A DNA stretch of 64,000 nucleotides from Rhodoferax sp. (lineage in GTDB: Bacteria > Pseudomonadota > Gammaproteobacteria > Burkholderiales > Burkholderiaceae_C). Below are positions 41,421 through 50,188 of the stretch, one piece after another. The stretch spans positions 186,001-250,000 of the forward strand of contig JARWZT010000011.1 of NCBI GenBank assembly GCA_029866205.1. The letters are read 5' to 3'. The position numbers were made by a program, and so were the translations under genes. Within the stretch, counting starts at the first letter, position 1. Each line of letters starts with the position of its first letter. The notes beneath the pieces were generated by a model. That model was given only the letters and a program-made list of their open reading frames with translations. It was not told the DNA's origin and searched no databases.

Positions 41421-42821
41421 ATGAAAAAACCAAAAATCTCCCTTAAAGCGCTTGCCTCCAATCCCCTGCCAGGCTTTGCCTATAGCCGGGCATTCTTTGA
41501 GTCTCGCGTCGATGCCAGTCTCAAGGCAGCCAAAAAATTGGGCGCCACGGACGCTGCCGCAGAGGTGTCTGAGGGCTGCGGACTGAGTGTTTCAGTGCGC
41601 AACGGCGAACTTGAAAATGTGGAACGCAACCGCGACAAGTCATTGGGCGTGACCGTTTATCTCGGTAAACGCCGGGGCAACGCCAGCACCTCTGATTTTT
41701 CCGATGCGGCGATTGCCCAAACGGTGCGTGCGGCCTATGACATTGCCCGATTTACCGCAGAAGACCCCTTTGCCAGCCTGCCGGCGGCGGAAGATATTTG
41801 CCCAGTGGCCGAGCGCGAGCGTGATCTCGATTTGTTTCACCCTTGGGCAATTACCAGCGCAGAGGCTGCCCAATTGGCACTGCGCTGCGAAGGCGCCGCC
41901 TTGTCCGTGGACAAACGCATCACCAACAGCGAAGGCGCTGCCGTGTCAGCGCAGCAATCGCATTTTTTTACGGCCCACACCAACGGTTTTCGGGGCGGCT
42001 ACGCCAGTTCTCGGCATTCCCTGTCGGTGTCGCCTATTGCCGGCAAAGGCCGGGACATGCAGCGCGACGGCTGGTACAGCTCAATGCGCCGCGCATCTGA
42101 CTTGGCGTCGCCGGAACAAATCGGCCGTTACGCGGCGGAGCGTGCGCTGAGCCGCCTGAAATCCCGCAAGATTGCCACTACCGAGTGCCCCGTGCTGTTT
42201 GAGTCGCCTATGGCTGCCGGCCTGCTGGGGGCCTTGGTACAAGCGGTCAGTGGCGGTGCGCTGTACCGCAAGAGCTCGTTTTTGCTGAACTCCTTGGGTA
42301 AACCGGTGCTGTCGAAGCACCTCGACCTTTTCGAAGATCCTTTTGTCATGGGTGGCAAAGGCAGTTCGCCATTTGACGAGGAGGGCGTGCGCGTCCAGCC
42401 CCGCCAGGTGGTGGAGGCCGGGCGGCTGCAGGGGTATTTCCTGAGCAGCTACACCGCGCGCAAACTGGGCATGCAAACCACGGGCAATGCAGGTGGGTCG
42501 CACAACCTGATTTTGCGTTCCCGCCAGACGCGTGCCGACGATGATCTGGATGCCATGATTCGAAAGCTTGGGACCGGCCTGTTGGTGACCGAGTTGATGG
42601 GCCAGGGCGTGAACTACGTGACCGGGGATTACTCGCGCGGTGCCAGCGGCTTCTGGGTCGAAAACGGCCAAATTGCCTATCCGGTCCATGAGATCACCAT
42701 CGCGGGCAATATGAAGGCGATGCTGCGCGGGATCGAGGCGGTAGGTGCTGATGCCTATAACTATGGTGCAAAAACGGTAGGCTCCATTCTGGTGAACCGG
42801 ATGAAGTTGGCGGGGTCCTGA
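41421..42821 (+). CDS. pmbA: metalloprotease PmbA/TldE
   Basis: 466 residues. U62-type protease: EVSEGCGLSVSVRNGELENVERNRDKSLGVTVYLGKRRGNAS, the GAALSVD segment, GGKGSSPFDEEGV, TGNAGGSHNLIL, and the C-terminal MGQGVNYVTGDYSRGASGFWVE and VGSILVNRMKLAGS. It partners TldD in peptide maturation and degradation (microcin B17, CcdA antitoxin). ATG 41421. The TldD partner is not in the window. Divergent from yjgA. Confidence 0.93.
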   Translation: MKKPKISLKALASNPLPGFAYSRAFFESRVDASLKAAKKLGATDAAAEVSEGCGLSVSVRNGELENVERNRDKSLGVTVYLGKRRGNASTSDFSDAAIAQTVRAAYDIARFTAEDPFASLPAAEDICPVAERERDLDLFHPWAITSAEAAQLALRCEGAALSVDKRITNSEGAAVSAQQSHFFTAHTNGFRGGYASSRHSLSVSPIAGKGRDMQRDGWYSSMRRASDLASPEQIGRYAAERALSRLKSRKIATTECPVLFESPMAAGLLGALVQAVSGGALYRKSSFLLNSLGKPVLSKHLDLFEDPFVMGGKGSSPFDEEGVRVQPRQVVEAGRLQGYFLSSYTARKLGMQTTGNAGGSHNLILRSRQTRADDDLDAMIRKLGTGLLVTELMGQGVNYVTGDYSRGASGFWVENGQIAYPVHEITIAGNMKAMLRGIEAVGADAYNYGAKTVGSILVNRMKLAGS

Positions 42822-42826
42822 CCCGC

Positions 42827-43723
42827 CTAGTCTTGCAGGTGCTTGCGCACGAACTCCCTGAAATACACCATGGCTGGCGCCTCGGTCCGGCCCGCGAGCG
42901 TCACATAGGCAAAGCGCGCGGTGGCTTTTAGCGGGGGCTTGAGTGTGAGCTCCACCAGACTGCAGTTGTCTATGCCGCCGCTTGCAGCCGCCACGACGCC
43001 CAGAAAAATGGCATCGGTCACGGCGGCTGTGTTGACCAGACTGGCCACGTCGTCGCAGCGCAGCGTCACCATTTCAGCGGGGTTGGCTTGGGGGCCATAC
43101 TGGTCCACCAACAGCCGAGCGACTTCATCGGACAGGGGAGTCGACGCAACCGGGTAAGCCAGCACATCCTGGAAAGTTACAACGGACTTTGAGGCCAGTG
43201 GGTGCCCGGCGCGGACCACCAAGCCGGCGCGTAACTCCACCAAAGATTCGATATTGAGATCGGTCGCCGGAATCACCCGACGCATATCCACCACCATCGC
43301 GTCCAATTGGCGGCTGCGCAGTTGCAGGATCTGCAATTCGACGGGGCCTTGGGTGACCGCGACCCGCAAGCCGTGTTGCGTCGTGGCGAAGCACAAGAGC
43401 GGCGCCATCAAAAGCGCGGCGGGCCCCGACCCCAGCCCGACACTGATCGTGCCGCGGTTGCCTTTTTGCAGCAGCTTGGCACTGTGGCGCAGCTCTGCGG
43501 CCTCTCTGACGATGTGCCGCGCTCTTGCGACAACGTCAATCCCCAATGGGGTCAGTTCGTTGCGCTTGCCAATGCGATCCAGGACCTTGGCGCCCAAATC
43601 AGCCTCCAGACTTTGGATGCTGCGGCTCAACGCCGATTGCGTCAAAAACAATTGGTCCGCCGCACGGCTGAATGAGCCGGTATCGGCCAAGGCCAACAGG
43701 TGTTCCAAATGTTTGATATTCAT
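42827..43723 (-). CDS. LysR family regulator (divergent from Bug/M20 genes)
   Basis: 298 residues. HTH at 1-60 (MNIKHLEHLLALADTGSFS, DQLFLTQSALSRSIQSLEADLGAKVL), then the effector domain. It is convergent with pmbA and divergent from the Bug protein gene, so it probably controls uptake and hydrolysis of the substrate in the next two genes. ATG 43723 (MNIKHLEHL) is the family-typical start; a 29-codon extension is not supported. The 128-base intergenic region is AT-rich with an AATGAAT/ATTCATT inverted pair. Confidence 0.87.
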   Translation of the reverse strand: MNIKHLEHLLALADTGSFSRAADQLFLTQSALSRSIQSLEADLGAKVLDRIGKRNELTPLGIDVVARARHIVREAAELRHSAKLLQKGNRGTISVGLGSGPAALLMAPLLCFATTQHGLRVAVTQGPVELQILQLRSRQLDAMVVDMRRVIPATDLNIESLVELRAGLVVRAGHPLASKSVVTFQDVLAYPVASTPLSDEVARLLVDQYGPQANPAEMVTLRCDDVASLVNTAAVTDAIFLGVVAAASGGIDNCSLVELTLKPPLKATARFAYVTLAGRTEAPAMVYFREFVRKHLQD

Positions 43724-43851
43724 GGCCTGTCGAGTGTCATGTCGATGAGAAAAATGAATGATAACGAGAAAAATAATACATTGGACACATTCATTGGCGG
43801 TCCCTACCATTGCGTTCGGTTACCGCCTTTCCATCATTTCTGGAGACTGAT

Positions 43852-44850
43852 ATGCAAAAAAACCTTGGAAAATCAGTGCGCACCCTCGGTGCGTTTGTCG
43901 CGGCTCTTGCACTGGCGGCCTCTGCTGCAGCGCAAAGCTTTCCGTCCAAGCCTGTGACGATTTTGGTGCCTTACCCTGCGGGAGGTCTGTCGGATGTGAT
44001 TGCGCGCACGGTCAGTACCCCATTGGGCAAGCATCTGGGCCAGCCTGTCATTGTGGACAACTTGGGTGGCGCCAGTGGCTCCATCGCCGCACAGAAAGTG
44101 CTCAACGCGCCATCGGACGGTCACCTGGTGTTTCAGGGCTCTCCCAATGAGCTGATTTTGGCGCCGCTGGCGCTTTCGGCCATCAAATTCAAAAGCGAAG
44201 ACTTTCGTTTGGTCCAGATGATTGCCACCGCGCAAATCGGCTTTTTGGCGCGCGCCGACTTGCCAGTGAACACGGTCGACGAGTTTGTTGAATACGCCCG
44301 CAAGGCGGCCAAACAAGGCAAGCCAGTCACTTTTGCCAGCGTCGGGCCGGGCTCTTTTTATCACCTGTTAGGCGAGCAATTGTCCAAAGTGACGGACATC
44401 CCCATGGTTCACGTGCCCTACAAAGGCGCCGCACCGGCGGAGCAGGATTTGCTGGGCGGGCAGGTCGACATCTTTTTGGCCCCCTACGGCAAAAAATACC
44501 TGGAAATGCACAAAACCGGCAAACTCAAAGTGCTGGCCATGCTCAACCCCACCCGCCTGGAGAGTGTGAAAGATTTCCCCGCCATCAGCGAAAGCAAGGC
44601 GCTCAAGGACTTCACGTTCACCATTTGGACGGGCTATTTTGTGAAAAAAGACACGCCTGAGCCGGTGGTTGTCGCCTTGCACAAAGCCATTACCGAAACA
44701 TTGGCCGATTCGGCGGTGCACGCGGGTCTGGAAGCCAACAGCCAATTGACCGCGCAACCCTTGCCGTTGAATGCGGTGGCCAAAGCCTATGCGGACGGCA
44801 CGGCACAGTTCCGCGCGATTGCCAAGTCCATCAACCTGCAGGCCCAATAA
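43852..44850 (+). CDS. Bug/TctC-family tripartite tricarboxylate transporter solute-binding protein
   Basis: 332 residues. Signal peptide (LGAFVAALALAASAAA, cleavage before QSFPSK). The mature part begins SFPSKPVTILVPYPAGGLSDVIAR, the hallmark of the Bug family expanded in beta-proteobacteria, with VIVDNLGGASGSIAAQKV and VPYKGAAPAEQDLLGGQVD. It is a periplasmic binding protein for an organic acid. No TctA/TctB membrane genes lie beside it, as usual for orphan Bug proteins. ATG 43852 with TGGAGA upstream. The M20 gene follows 4 bases after its stop. Confidence 0.9.
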   Translation: MQKNLGKSVRTLGAFVAALALAASAAAQSFPSKPVTILVPYPAGGLSDVIARTVSTPLGKHLGQPVIVDNLGGASGSIAAQKVLNAPSDGHLVFQGSPNELILAPLALSAIKFKSEDFRLVQMIATAQIGFLARADLPVNTVDEFVEYARKAAKQGKPVTFASVGPGSFYHLLGEQLSKVTDIPMVHVPYKGAAPAEQDLLGGQVDIFLAPYGKKYLEMHKTGKLKVLAMLNPTRLESVKDFPAISESKALKDFTFTIWTGYFVKKDTPEPVVVALHKAITETLADSAVHAGLEANSQLTAQPLPLNAVAKAYADGTAQFRAIAKSINLQAQ

Positions 44851-44854
44851 GCCC

Positions 44855-46033
44855 ATGGCAGCCGCACTAGCAGCGCTCCAGGCCCGTGCGGCGGACTACA
44901 CCGCGCTGCGGCGCGACATCCACCAGCACCCGGAGATTGGGTTCCAGGAGTTTCGTACCAGTGACCTGGTGGCGCAGCGGCTGGAGCGCTGGGGCTACAC
45001 CGTCACCCGCGGGCTGGGGGGCACTGGGGTAGTGGGGCAGCTCATACGCGGCAAGGGCACGCGCCGACTTGGCTTGCGTGCCGACATGGACGCCTTGCCG
45101 ATCCACGAAACCACCGGGCTGCCCTATGCAAGCTGCCATACCGGCTTGATGCACGCCTGCGGTCATGACGGGCACACCGCCATGCTGCTGGCCGCCGCCG
45201 AACACCTGGCCACCGATGGTGCGTTTGATGGAACCCTGAACCTCATTTTTCAGCCAGCCGAGGAAAGCCTGGGCGGTGCGCGCAAGATGATGGAGGACGG
45301 CCTGTTTGAGCGCTTTCCCTGTGACGCGATTTTTGCCATGCACAACATGCCAGGCTTCAGGCAAGGCCAGTTGCTGCTGCGCGAAGGCGCGACCATGGCT
45401 TCGAGCGAAAACATTGTGGTGCATATCGAGGGCCAGGGCGGCCATGGTGCCATGCCCCATCTGAGTGCCGATCCGGTCGTGGCGGGCGCGGCCATTGTTA
45501 TGGGGCTGCAGACCATCGTGTCGCGCAATGTGGCGCCGCTGCAGATGGCTGTCATCACTGTGGGTGCCTTTCAGTCGGGCGTGGCCAACAACGTCATTCC
45601 CCAAAGCGCCATGCTCAAACTCAGTGTGCGCGCGCTGGACCGGGGTGTGCGCGAACTGCTGCGCCGGCGCATTGTGGAGCTGGTGCAGGCCCAGGCGCAA
45701 AGCTTTGGCGTGCAGGCGCGGGTGGAGTTTTTGCCGGGCTACCCGGTGCTGGTGAACACCGCCGCAGAAACTGCGCTCGCACGCGAAGTCGCCAAAGACC
45801 TGGTGGGCGAAGACAATGTGGTGCGGCAAACCGAGGCGCTCACCGGAAGCGAAGATTTTGCCTACATGCTCGAAGCGGTTCCTGGAAGCTATCTGTTTAT
45901 TGGCAATGGCGACGAGGCCTCAGGTGGTCATGGTGCCTGTATGGTGCACAATCCCAACTATGACTTTGAAGACCGCAACATTCCGATAGGAGCGGCATTC
46001 TGGGTCAAATTGACGGAGCGTTATTTGAGTTAG
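44855..46033 (+). CDS. M20D family amidohydrolase (hippurate hydrolase-like)
   Basis: 392 residues. Peptidase M20D: RRDIHQHPEIGFQEFRT, RADMDALPIHETTGLPYAS, GLMHACGHDGHTAMLL (metal site) and FQPAEES. The small lid domain has VVHIEGQGGHGAMPH. Family members hydrolyse N-acyl or N-aroyl amino acids such as hippurate and IAA-conjugates, releasing the acid and an amino acid such as glycine. It is cytosolic. It follows a Bug binding protein and precedes a glycine riboswitch, so the substrate may be an aromatic acylglycine (inference). ATG 44855. Confidence 0.87.
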   Translation: MAAALAALQARAADYTALRRDIHQHPEIGFQEFRTSDLVAQRLERWGYTVTRGLGGTGVVGQLIRGKGTRRLGLRADMDALPIHETTGLPYASCHTGLMHACGHDGHTAMLLAAAEHLATDGAFDGTLNLIFQPAEESLGGARKMMEDGLFERFPCDAIFAMHNMPGFRQGQLLLREGATMASSENIVVHIEGQGGHGAMPHLSADPVVAGAAIVMGLQTIVSRNVAPLQMAVITVGAFQSGVANNVIPQSAMLKLSVRALDRGVRELLRRRIVELVQAQAQSFGVQARVEFLPGYPVLVNTAAETALAREVAKDLVGEDNVVRQTEALTGSEDFAYMLEAVPGSYLFIGNGDEASGGHGACMVHNPNYDFEDRNIPIGAAFWVKLTERYLS

Positions 46034-46050
46034 CGTTGCGTCAAAAAAAT

Positions 46051-46258
46051 TCAGATCGGGAGAGTCACAGTGACTGGCATCCCCCAATCACTTTGCGCCG
46101 AAGGAGCAACCGCCCCGGAAACTCTCAGGCCAAAGGACCGATCTGAAATCTCGAACTCTGAAGAGTTGCCGGAGCTAGTCGCCCGGCACACCGCAGGAGC
46201 AAGTGGTTAGGGTGGCAACACCCGGCCATGAATCTCTCAGGTACCAAACAGAGGGGGC
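46051..46258 (+). ncRNA. tandem glycine riboswitch
   Basis: Two glycine aptamers in tandem. The first (46051-46146) is closed by TCAGATCGG/CCGATCTGA (perfect 9-bp P1) and contains GCGCCGAAGGAGCAA and AACTCTCAGGCCAAAGGAC. The second (46156-46253) is closed by CTCTG/CAGAG and contains CCGCAGGAGCAA and ATCTCTCAGGTACCAAACA. These match the conserved core of gcvT-type glycine riboswitches, which bind glycine cooperatively. It sits in the leader of the FAD oxidoreductase gene starting at 46318, which it must control. A stem near GTGCGCGCGCGTGCAC followed by TTTT (46273-46292) could be the expression platform, but on/off direction cannot be decided by eye. Confidence 0.93.
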
Positions 46259-46317
46259 GTATGCCGCGCATGGTGCGCGCGCGTGCACTTTTCCCTGACT
46301 GTTTGGAAAACTGAGCT

Positions 46318-47535
46318 ATGAAATCAATTGCAGTTATTGGCGGCGGCATCACTGGCGTCACCACCGCTTACGCGCTGGTCAAGCGCGGCTTTGCCGTCAC
46401 CTTGTTTGAGAAAAACCGTTACGCAGCGATGGAAACCTCGTTTGCCAATGGGGGGCAGTTGTCCGCCTCAAATGCCGAGGTCTGGACGCATTGGTCCACC
46501 ATCCTGAAAGGGGTGAAGTGGATGCTCAAGAGCGATGCGCCCTTGCTGGTCAATCCCAAACCCAGCTGGCACAAGCTCAGCTGGTTTGCCGAGTTCATCA
46601 GCAATATTCCGAACTACCGCTCCAACACCATCGAGACCGCACGATTGGCCGTGGCGGCACGCGAGCACTTGTTTGCCTGGGCCCAGGCCGAGGGCGTGGA
46701 CTTTGACCTCAAAAAAGAGGGAATTCTGCACATCTATCGCGACAAAAAGGGCTTCGACCACGCGGGCAAGGTGTCCGAATTGCTGGCGGCGGGCGGGCTA
46801 CCCCGTCGTGCGGTCACGCCTTCAGAGATGAAAGCCATCGAGCCCACCTTGGCCGGCACGTTTTACGGTGGATATTTCACCGAGAGTGACTCCACCGGTG
46901 ATATTCACAAATTCACCTTTGGCATGGCGGCCGCCAGTGCGCGCATGGGTGTGAAATGCCTCTATGAACAAGATGTGGTGGAGCTGCACAGCGATGGCCA
47001 GCAAGCCAGTGTCACCGTGCAGTCAGAGGGCGAAAAAACAGTGCATACCTTCGACGGGCTGGTGGTCTGTGCGGGCGTGCAAAGCCGCCAGTTTGCGGCG
47101 CAATTGGGCGACCGGGTCAACATTTATCCGGTCAAGGGCTATTCGATCACCGTCAATCTGCCCGATGCGCAAAGCCAGGCAGCCGCTCCTATCGTCAGCC
47201 TGTTGGACGATGAAACCAAGTTGGTGACCAGCCGGCTGGGCCTGGACCGCTTTCGGGTGGCGGGTACAGCCGAATTCAATGGTTACAACAAAGATATTCG
47301 GGCGGACCGCATCCGCCCGCTAACGCAGTGGGTCAACCAATGCTTTCCTGGCATCAACACCCGCCAAGTGGTGCCTTGGGCCGGCCTGCGGCCGATGATG
47401 CCCAACATGATGCCCCGCGTGGGCAAGGGCCAGCAGAGCAACGTGTTCTACAACACCGGCCACGGGCATCTGGGCTGGACCTTGTCGGCCATTACCGCCG
47501 ACATGGTCGGTGAGGTGGTACGCCAGGCTTTGTGA
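46318..47535 (+). CDS. FAD-dependent D-amino acid dehydrogenase/glycine oxidase-like (DadA)
   Basis: 405 residues. The FAD Rossmann motif is at the start (MKSIAVIGGGITGVTTAYALV and FEKN). Further DAO-family landmarks are SFANGGQLSASNAEVW, YFTESDSTGDIHKF, VVCAGVQSRQFAAQL and the C-terminal NTGHGHLGWTLSAITADM, typical of DadA. It oxidises a D-amino acid or glycine to the oxoacid and ammonia, feeding electrons to the respiratory chain or oxygen. Because a glycine riboswitch lies in its leader, glycine is the most likely substrate or related metabolite (inference). GGAAAA lies 10 bases before ATG 46318. Confidence 0.88.
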   Translation: MKSIAVIGGGITGVTTAYALVKRGFAVTLFEKNRYAAMETSFANGGQLSASNAEVWTHWSTILKGVKWMLKSDAPLLVNPKPSWHKLSWFAEFISNIPNYRSNTIETARLAVAAREHLFAWAQAEGVDFDLKKEGILHIYRDKKGFDHAGKVSELLAAGGLPRRAVTPSEMKAIEPTLAGTFYGGYFTESDSTGDIHKFTFGMAAASARMGVKCLYEQDVVELHSDGQQASVTVQSEGEKTVHTFDGLVVCAGVQSRQFAAQLGDRVNIYPVKGYSITVNLPDAQSQAAAPIVSLLDDETKLVTSRLGLDRFRVAGTAEFNGYNKDIRADRIRPLTQWVNQCFPGINTRQVVPWAGLRPMMPNMMPRVGKGQQSNVFYNTGHGHLGWTLSAITADMVGEVVRQAL

Positions 47536-47551
47536 AGGCCTGTTGAGGCTC

Positions 47552-48190
47552 TCAGGAAGCGTCGGGCTGCACGGCAGGTGCGGCCCGGCTAAAGGCCGGG
47601 ATTTGGGCGCAGGCCTGGTCCACGGCACGAATGGCGGGGTAGGGTGCCATGTCGACTTTGAAACGGTGGGCGCTCTCCACTTGCGGAACCAGGTACAGGT
47701 CCGCGATGGTGGGTGCATGCCCAAAGCAAAAGTCACCGCGTGAAGTGTCGGCCTGCAAATGCGCTTCCAGGGCCTCAAACCCGGCGGCTATCCAGGTCGC
47801 GCACCAGTGGTTGACCGCCGCATCGTCCGCGCCAAACGAAGCGCGCAAGGTGTCCAAAATGCGCTTGTTGTTTACCGGGTGGATATCACAGCCGACGATG
47901 GCTGCCAGTGCGCGCACATACGCTCGCCCATGCGTATCGGTGGGTAAGAGTGCGGGTGTCGGGTAGCGCTCCTCCAGCCATTCAATGATGGCCACCGATT
48001 GCGTCAGCACCTGATCGCCGTCCACCAGGGCGGGTACCAAGCCTTGGGGGTTGAGCGCCCTGAAGGCGGCTGACTGGTGTGCATTTTTTCGCAGGTCAAC
48101 GGCCACGTAATCGTAGGCCAGCCCCTTGAGATTCAGGGCAATACGCAAGCGGTGCGAGGTACCGCTGCGGAAAAAATTGTGCAGTTGCAT
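47552..48190 (-). CDS. nagL: glutathione-dependent maleylpyruvate/maleylacetoacetate isomerase
   Basis: 212 residues. GST zeta class: MQLHNFFRSGTSHRLRIALN (catalytic Ser near residue 9), NPQGLVPALVDGDQVLTQS and EWLEERYP, with the C-terminal helical domain ending APTIADLYLVPQVE. It converts maleylpyruvate to fumarylpyruvate with glutathione as cofactor, the isomerase step of the gentisate path. ATG 48190 is family-typical; ATG 48196 overlaps the hydroxylase stop (TGATG). Last gene of the gentisate operon, 17 bases from the convergent DadA-like gene. Confidence 0.88.
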   Translation of the reverse strand: MQLHNFFRSGTSHRLRIALNLKGLAYDYVAVDLRKNAHQSAAFRALNPQGLVPALVDGDQVLTQSVAIIEWLEERYPTPALLPTDTHGRAYVRALAAIVGCDIHPVNNKRILDTLRASFGADDAAVNHWCATWIAAGFEALEAHLQADTSRGDFCFGHAPTIADLYLVPQVESAHRFKVDMAPYPAIRAVDQACAQIPAFSRAAPAVQPDAS

Positions 48191-48195
48191 GGTCA

Positions 48196-49389
48196 TCACT
48201 TTGCAGATAAACAGTTGCCCACATTCCAGCCGTAGAGCCACTCCATTGCGTCGTAAAAACGTTCGGGTGTTCGGTCTTTCCAAAGGTCGTTGCGCACCAG
48301 GCGCTCCACCCCTTTGGCATGGTAAATGCGGCCCATTTCCCGCGCGGAGAGGACGATCCGAGCGGTACGTGCCACCCGCGACTTCTGGTAATGCAAGAGC
48401 GCCTGGGGCCAGTCGTTGTGGTTTGCCCGCAGGGCCTCGCCGAGGGTCACGGCGTCTTCGAGCGCCATGCAGGCACCTTGTGCCATGTATTGCGTAGTGG
48501 GATGAGCTGCATCGCCCAAAAGAGTGGCACGGCCAAACACCCAGGTGCCAATCGGCTCGCGGTCGGCGGTGGCCCAGCGCTTCCAGGTTTTGGGCAGGTC
48601 TATCAGCTGTCGTGGTTTGGCGGCAATGTCCTGAAAATAGCTTTGCACCTCTTCTTTGCTGCCGTCCGTGACGCCCCATTCCTCTTGCCCGCGGCTGTGG
48701 AAAGTTACCACCACGTTGTATTGTTCGCCACCGCGCAGCGGGTAATGCACCAAGTGGCAATTGGGGCCGACCCAAATGCTGGCCGCATTCCAACGCAGAT
48801 TTTCCGGGAAATCTTGTTTGTCCACCACGGCGCGGTACACCACGTGACCGGTAACGCGCGGCGCATCGGCGACGTATTGCTGGCGCACCACCGATTTGCC
48901 GCCATCGGCGCCGATCAGGGCGGTGCCTTGGTAGGCGGTACCGTTTTGGTCGAAAACGGTGACCGAATGCGCGTCCTGCTCCACGCGAACGATGCGGGTG
49001 TTGGTCAGGAATTGCACCTTGCCGGTTTCTTGCGCGCCCTCCAGCAACGACCGGTGCACATCAACGCGGTGAATCACCGCGTAGGGGTTGCCAAAACGCC
49101 GGATGAAAGCTTCACCCGTCGGAATTTTGCCGACTTGGTATTCGTCCAGGGCATCGTGCATCACCATGTAGTCGGTGTACACCGCGCGACTGCGCGCTTT
49201 GTCTCCGACACCCAGTGCGTCAAAAGCGTGAAAGGCGTTGGGCCCGAGCTGGATACCCGCCCCGATTTCACCAATCTCGGGCGCCTGCTCAAACACCGTC
49301 ACCTCAAAACCCTGGCGTACCAAGGCCAGCGCTGCAGCCAGACCACCGATGCCTCCACCAGATACCAATACGGGAAGTTGATTGACCAT
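48196..49389 (-). CDS. nagX: 3-hydroxybenzoate 6-monooxygenase
   Basis: 397 residues. Flavoprotein aromatic hydroxylase: VSGGGIGGLAAALALVRQG (FAD), DG motif in LIGADGGKSVVR, and GDAAHPTTQYMAQGACMALEDAV near 290-315. It is most like NagX-type 3-hydroxybenzoate 6-hydroxylases, which use NADH and oxygen to make gentisate (2,5-dihydroxybenzoate). It lies within a complete gentisate degradation cluster, which supports the call. ATG 49389. Salicylate hydroxylase would be the main alternative, but ring-cleavage genes here are gentisate-type. Confidence 0.87.
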   Translation of the reverse strand: MVNQLPVLVSGGGIGGLAAALALVRQGFEVTVFEQAPEIGEIGAGIQLGPNAFHAFDALGVGDKARSRAVYTDYMVMHDALDEYQVGKIPTGEAFIRRFGNPYAVIHRVDVHRSLLEGAQETGKVQFLTNTRIVRVEQDAHSVTVFDQNGTAYQGTALIGADGGKSVVRQQYVADAPRVTGHVVYRAVVDKQDFPENLRWNAASIWVGPNCHLVHYPLRGGEQYNVVVTFHSRGQEEWGVTDGSKEEVQSYFQDIAAKPRQLIDLPKTWKRWATADREPIGTWVFGRATLLGDAAHPTTQYMAQGACMALEDAVTLGEALRANHNDWPQALLHYQKSRVARTARIVLSAREMGRIYHAKGVERLVRNDLWKDRTPERFYDAMEWLYGWNVGNCLSAK

Positions 49390-49411
49390 GATGTTTCCTG
49401 CGCGTGTGGCT

Positions 49412-50116
49412 TTATTCGGGTGTGCCGATGGTTAGTTGGACTTCGCCCACCTGTGCGATCTGGCCTGTGATCCGGTCGCCCGTCACCACCGCGCCTACCC
49501 CCTCGGGCGTTCCGGTGTAAATCAGATCGCCCGCTTGCAGGTGGTAGTACTGCGATAGGTCGGCCAGCAGCTCAGGAATGTTCCAGATCAACTGCGAGAG
49601 ATCCGCCGTTTGCTTGGGCACTCCATTAACTTGCAGGGCGATCGCACCCGCTTGCAAGACGCCCAAGTTGCCACGCGGCACGATGGTCGAGCAGACCGCA
49701 GATTTCTCAAAATCTTTTCCCAGGTCCCAGGGGCGGCCCTGGTCTCGGGCCACGAGTTGCAAGTCGCGCCGGGTCATGTCCAACCCGGCGGCATAGCCGT
49801 AAATCATGCGGGCGGCGTCCGCCTCCTGCAGGCGAAAACCCGATGCGCCCAATGCGACCACCAGCTCCATTTCGAAATGGTAGTTGCTGGTGCCACAAGG
49901 GTAAGGCACGGTGGCGCCAGACTCCACCAGCGTGCTCGCCGACTTGTTGAAGTAAAAAGGCTTCATGGTGGACTTGTCGACCGGGCGGCCCATTTCGACT
50001 GCGTGGGCGTGGTAATTACGGCCGACACAAAAAATGCGGTTCACCGCAAAACGGGCATCCGTGCCTTGCACGGGCAGCGAAAAAACGGGTGTGGGGGGAA
50101 AGAGATAGTGGGTCAT
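49412..50116 (-). CDS. nagK: fumarylpyruvate hydrolase
   Basis: 234 residues, FAH family. It has FCVGRNYHAHAVEMGR, the catalytic metal region FHFEMELVVALG-type (NYHFEMELVVALG) and YGYAAGLDMTRRDLQ with GRPWDLGKDFEKSAV and GTPEGVGAVVTGD. It splits fumarylpyruvate into fumarate and pyruvate, the last step of the gentisate path. ATG 50116. It lies between the dioxygenase and hydroxylase genes, with 72 and 22 base gaps, so all are in one operon. Confidence 0.9.
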   Translation of the reverse strand: MTHYLFPPTPVFSLPVQGTDARFAVNRIFCVGRNYHAHAVEMGRPVDKSTMKPFYFNKSASTLVESGATVPYPCGTSNYHFEMELVVALGASGFRLQEADAARMIYGYAAGLDMTRRDLQLVARDQGRPWDLGKDFEKSAVCSTIVPRGNLGVLQAGAIALQVNGVPKQTADLSQLIWNIPELLADLSQYYHLQAGDLIYTGTPEGVGAVVTGDRITGQIAQVGEVQLTIGTPE

Positions 50117-50188
50117 GGCAGGGTAAGACGATCAGAAAAATGGAATGAGTAAAACAGGATGGATCAGGGCAGATCAGCAGGGCATCAA

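Noticed and set aside
48197..48793. N-terminal extension of the maleylpyruvate isomerase into the hydroxylase
   Set aside because: It lies in another frame of the hydroxylase gene; the GST zeta family begins at MQLHNFF.
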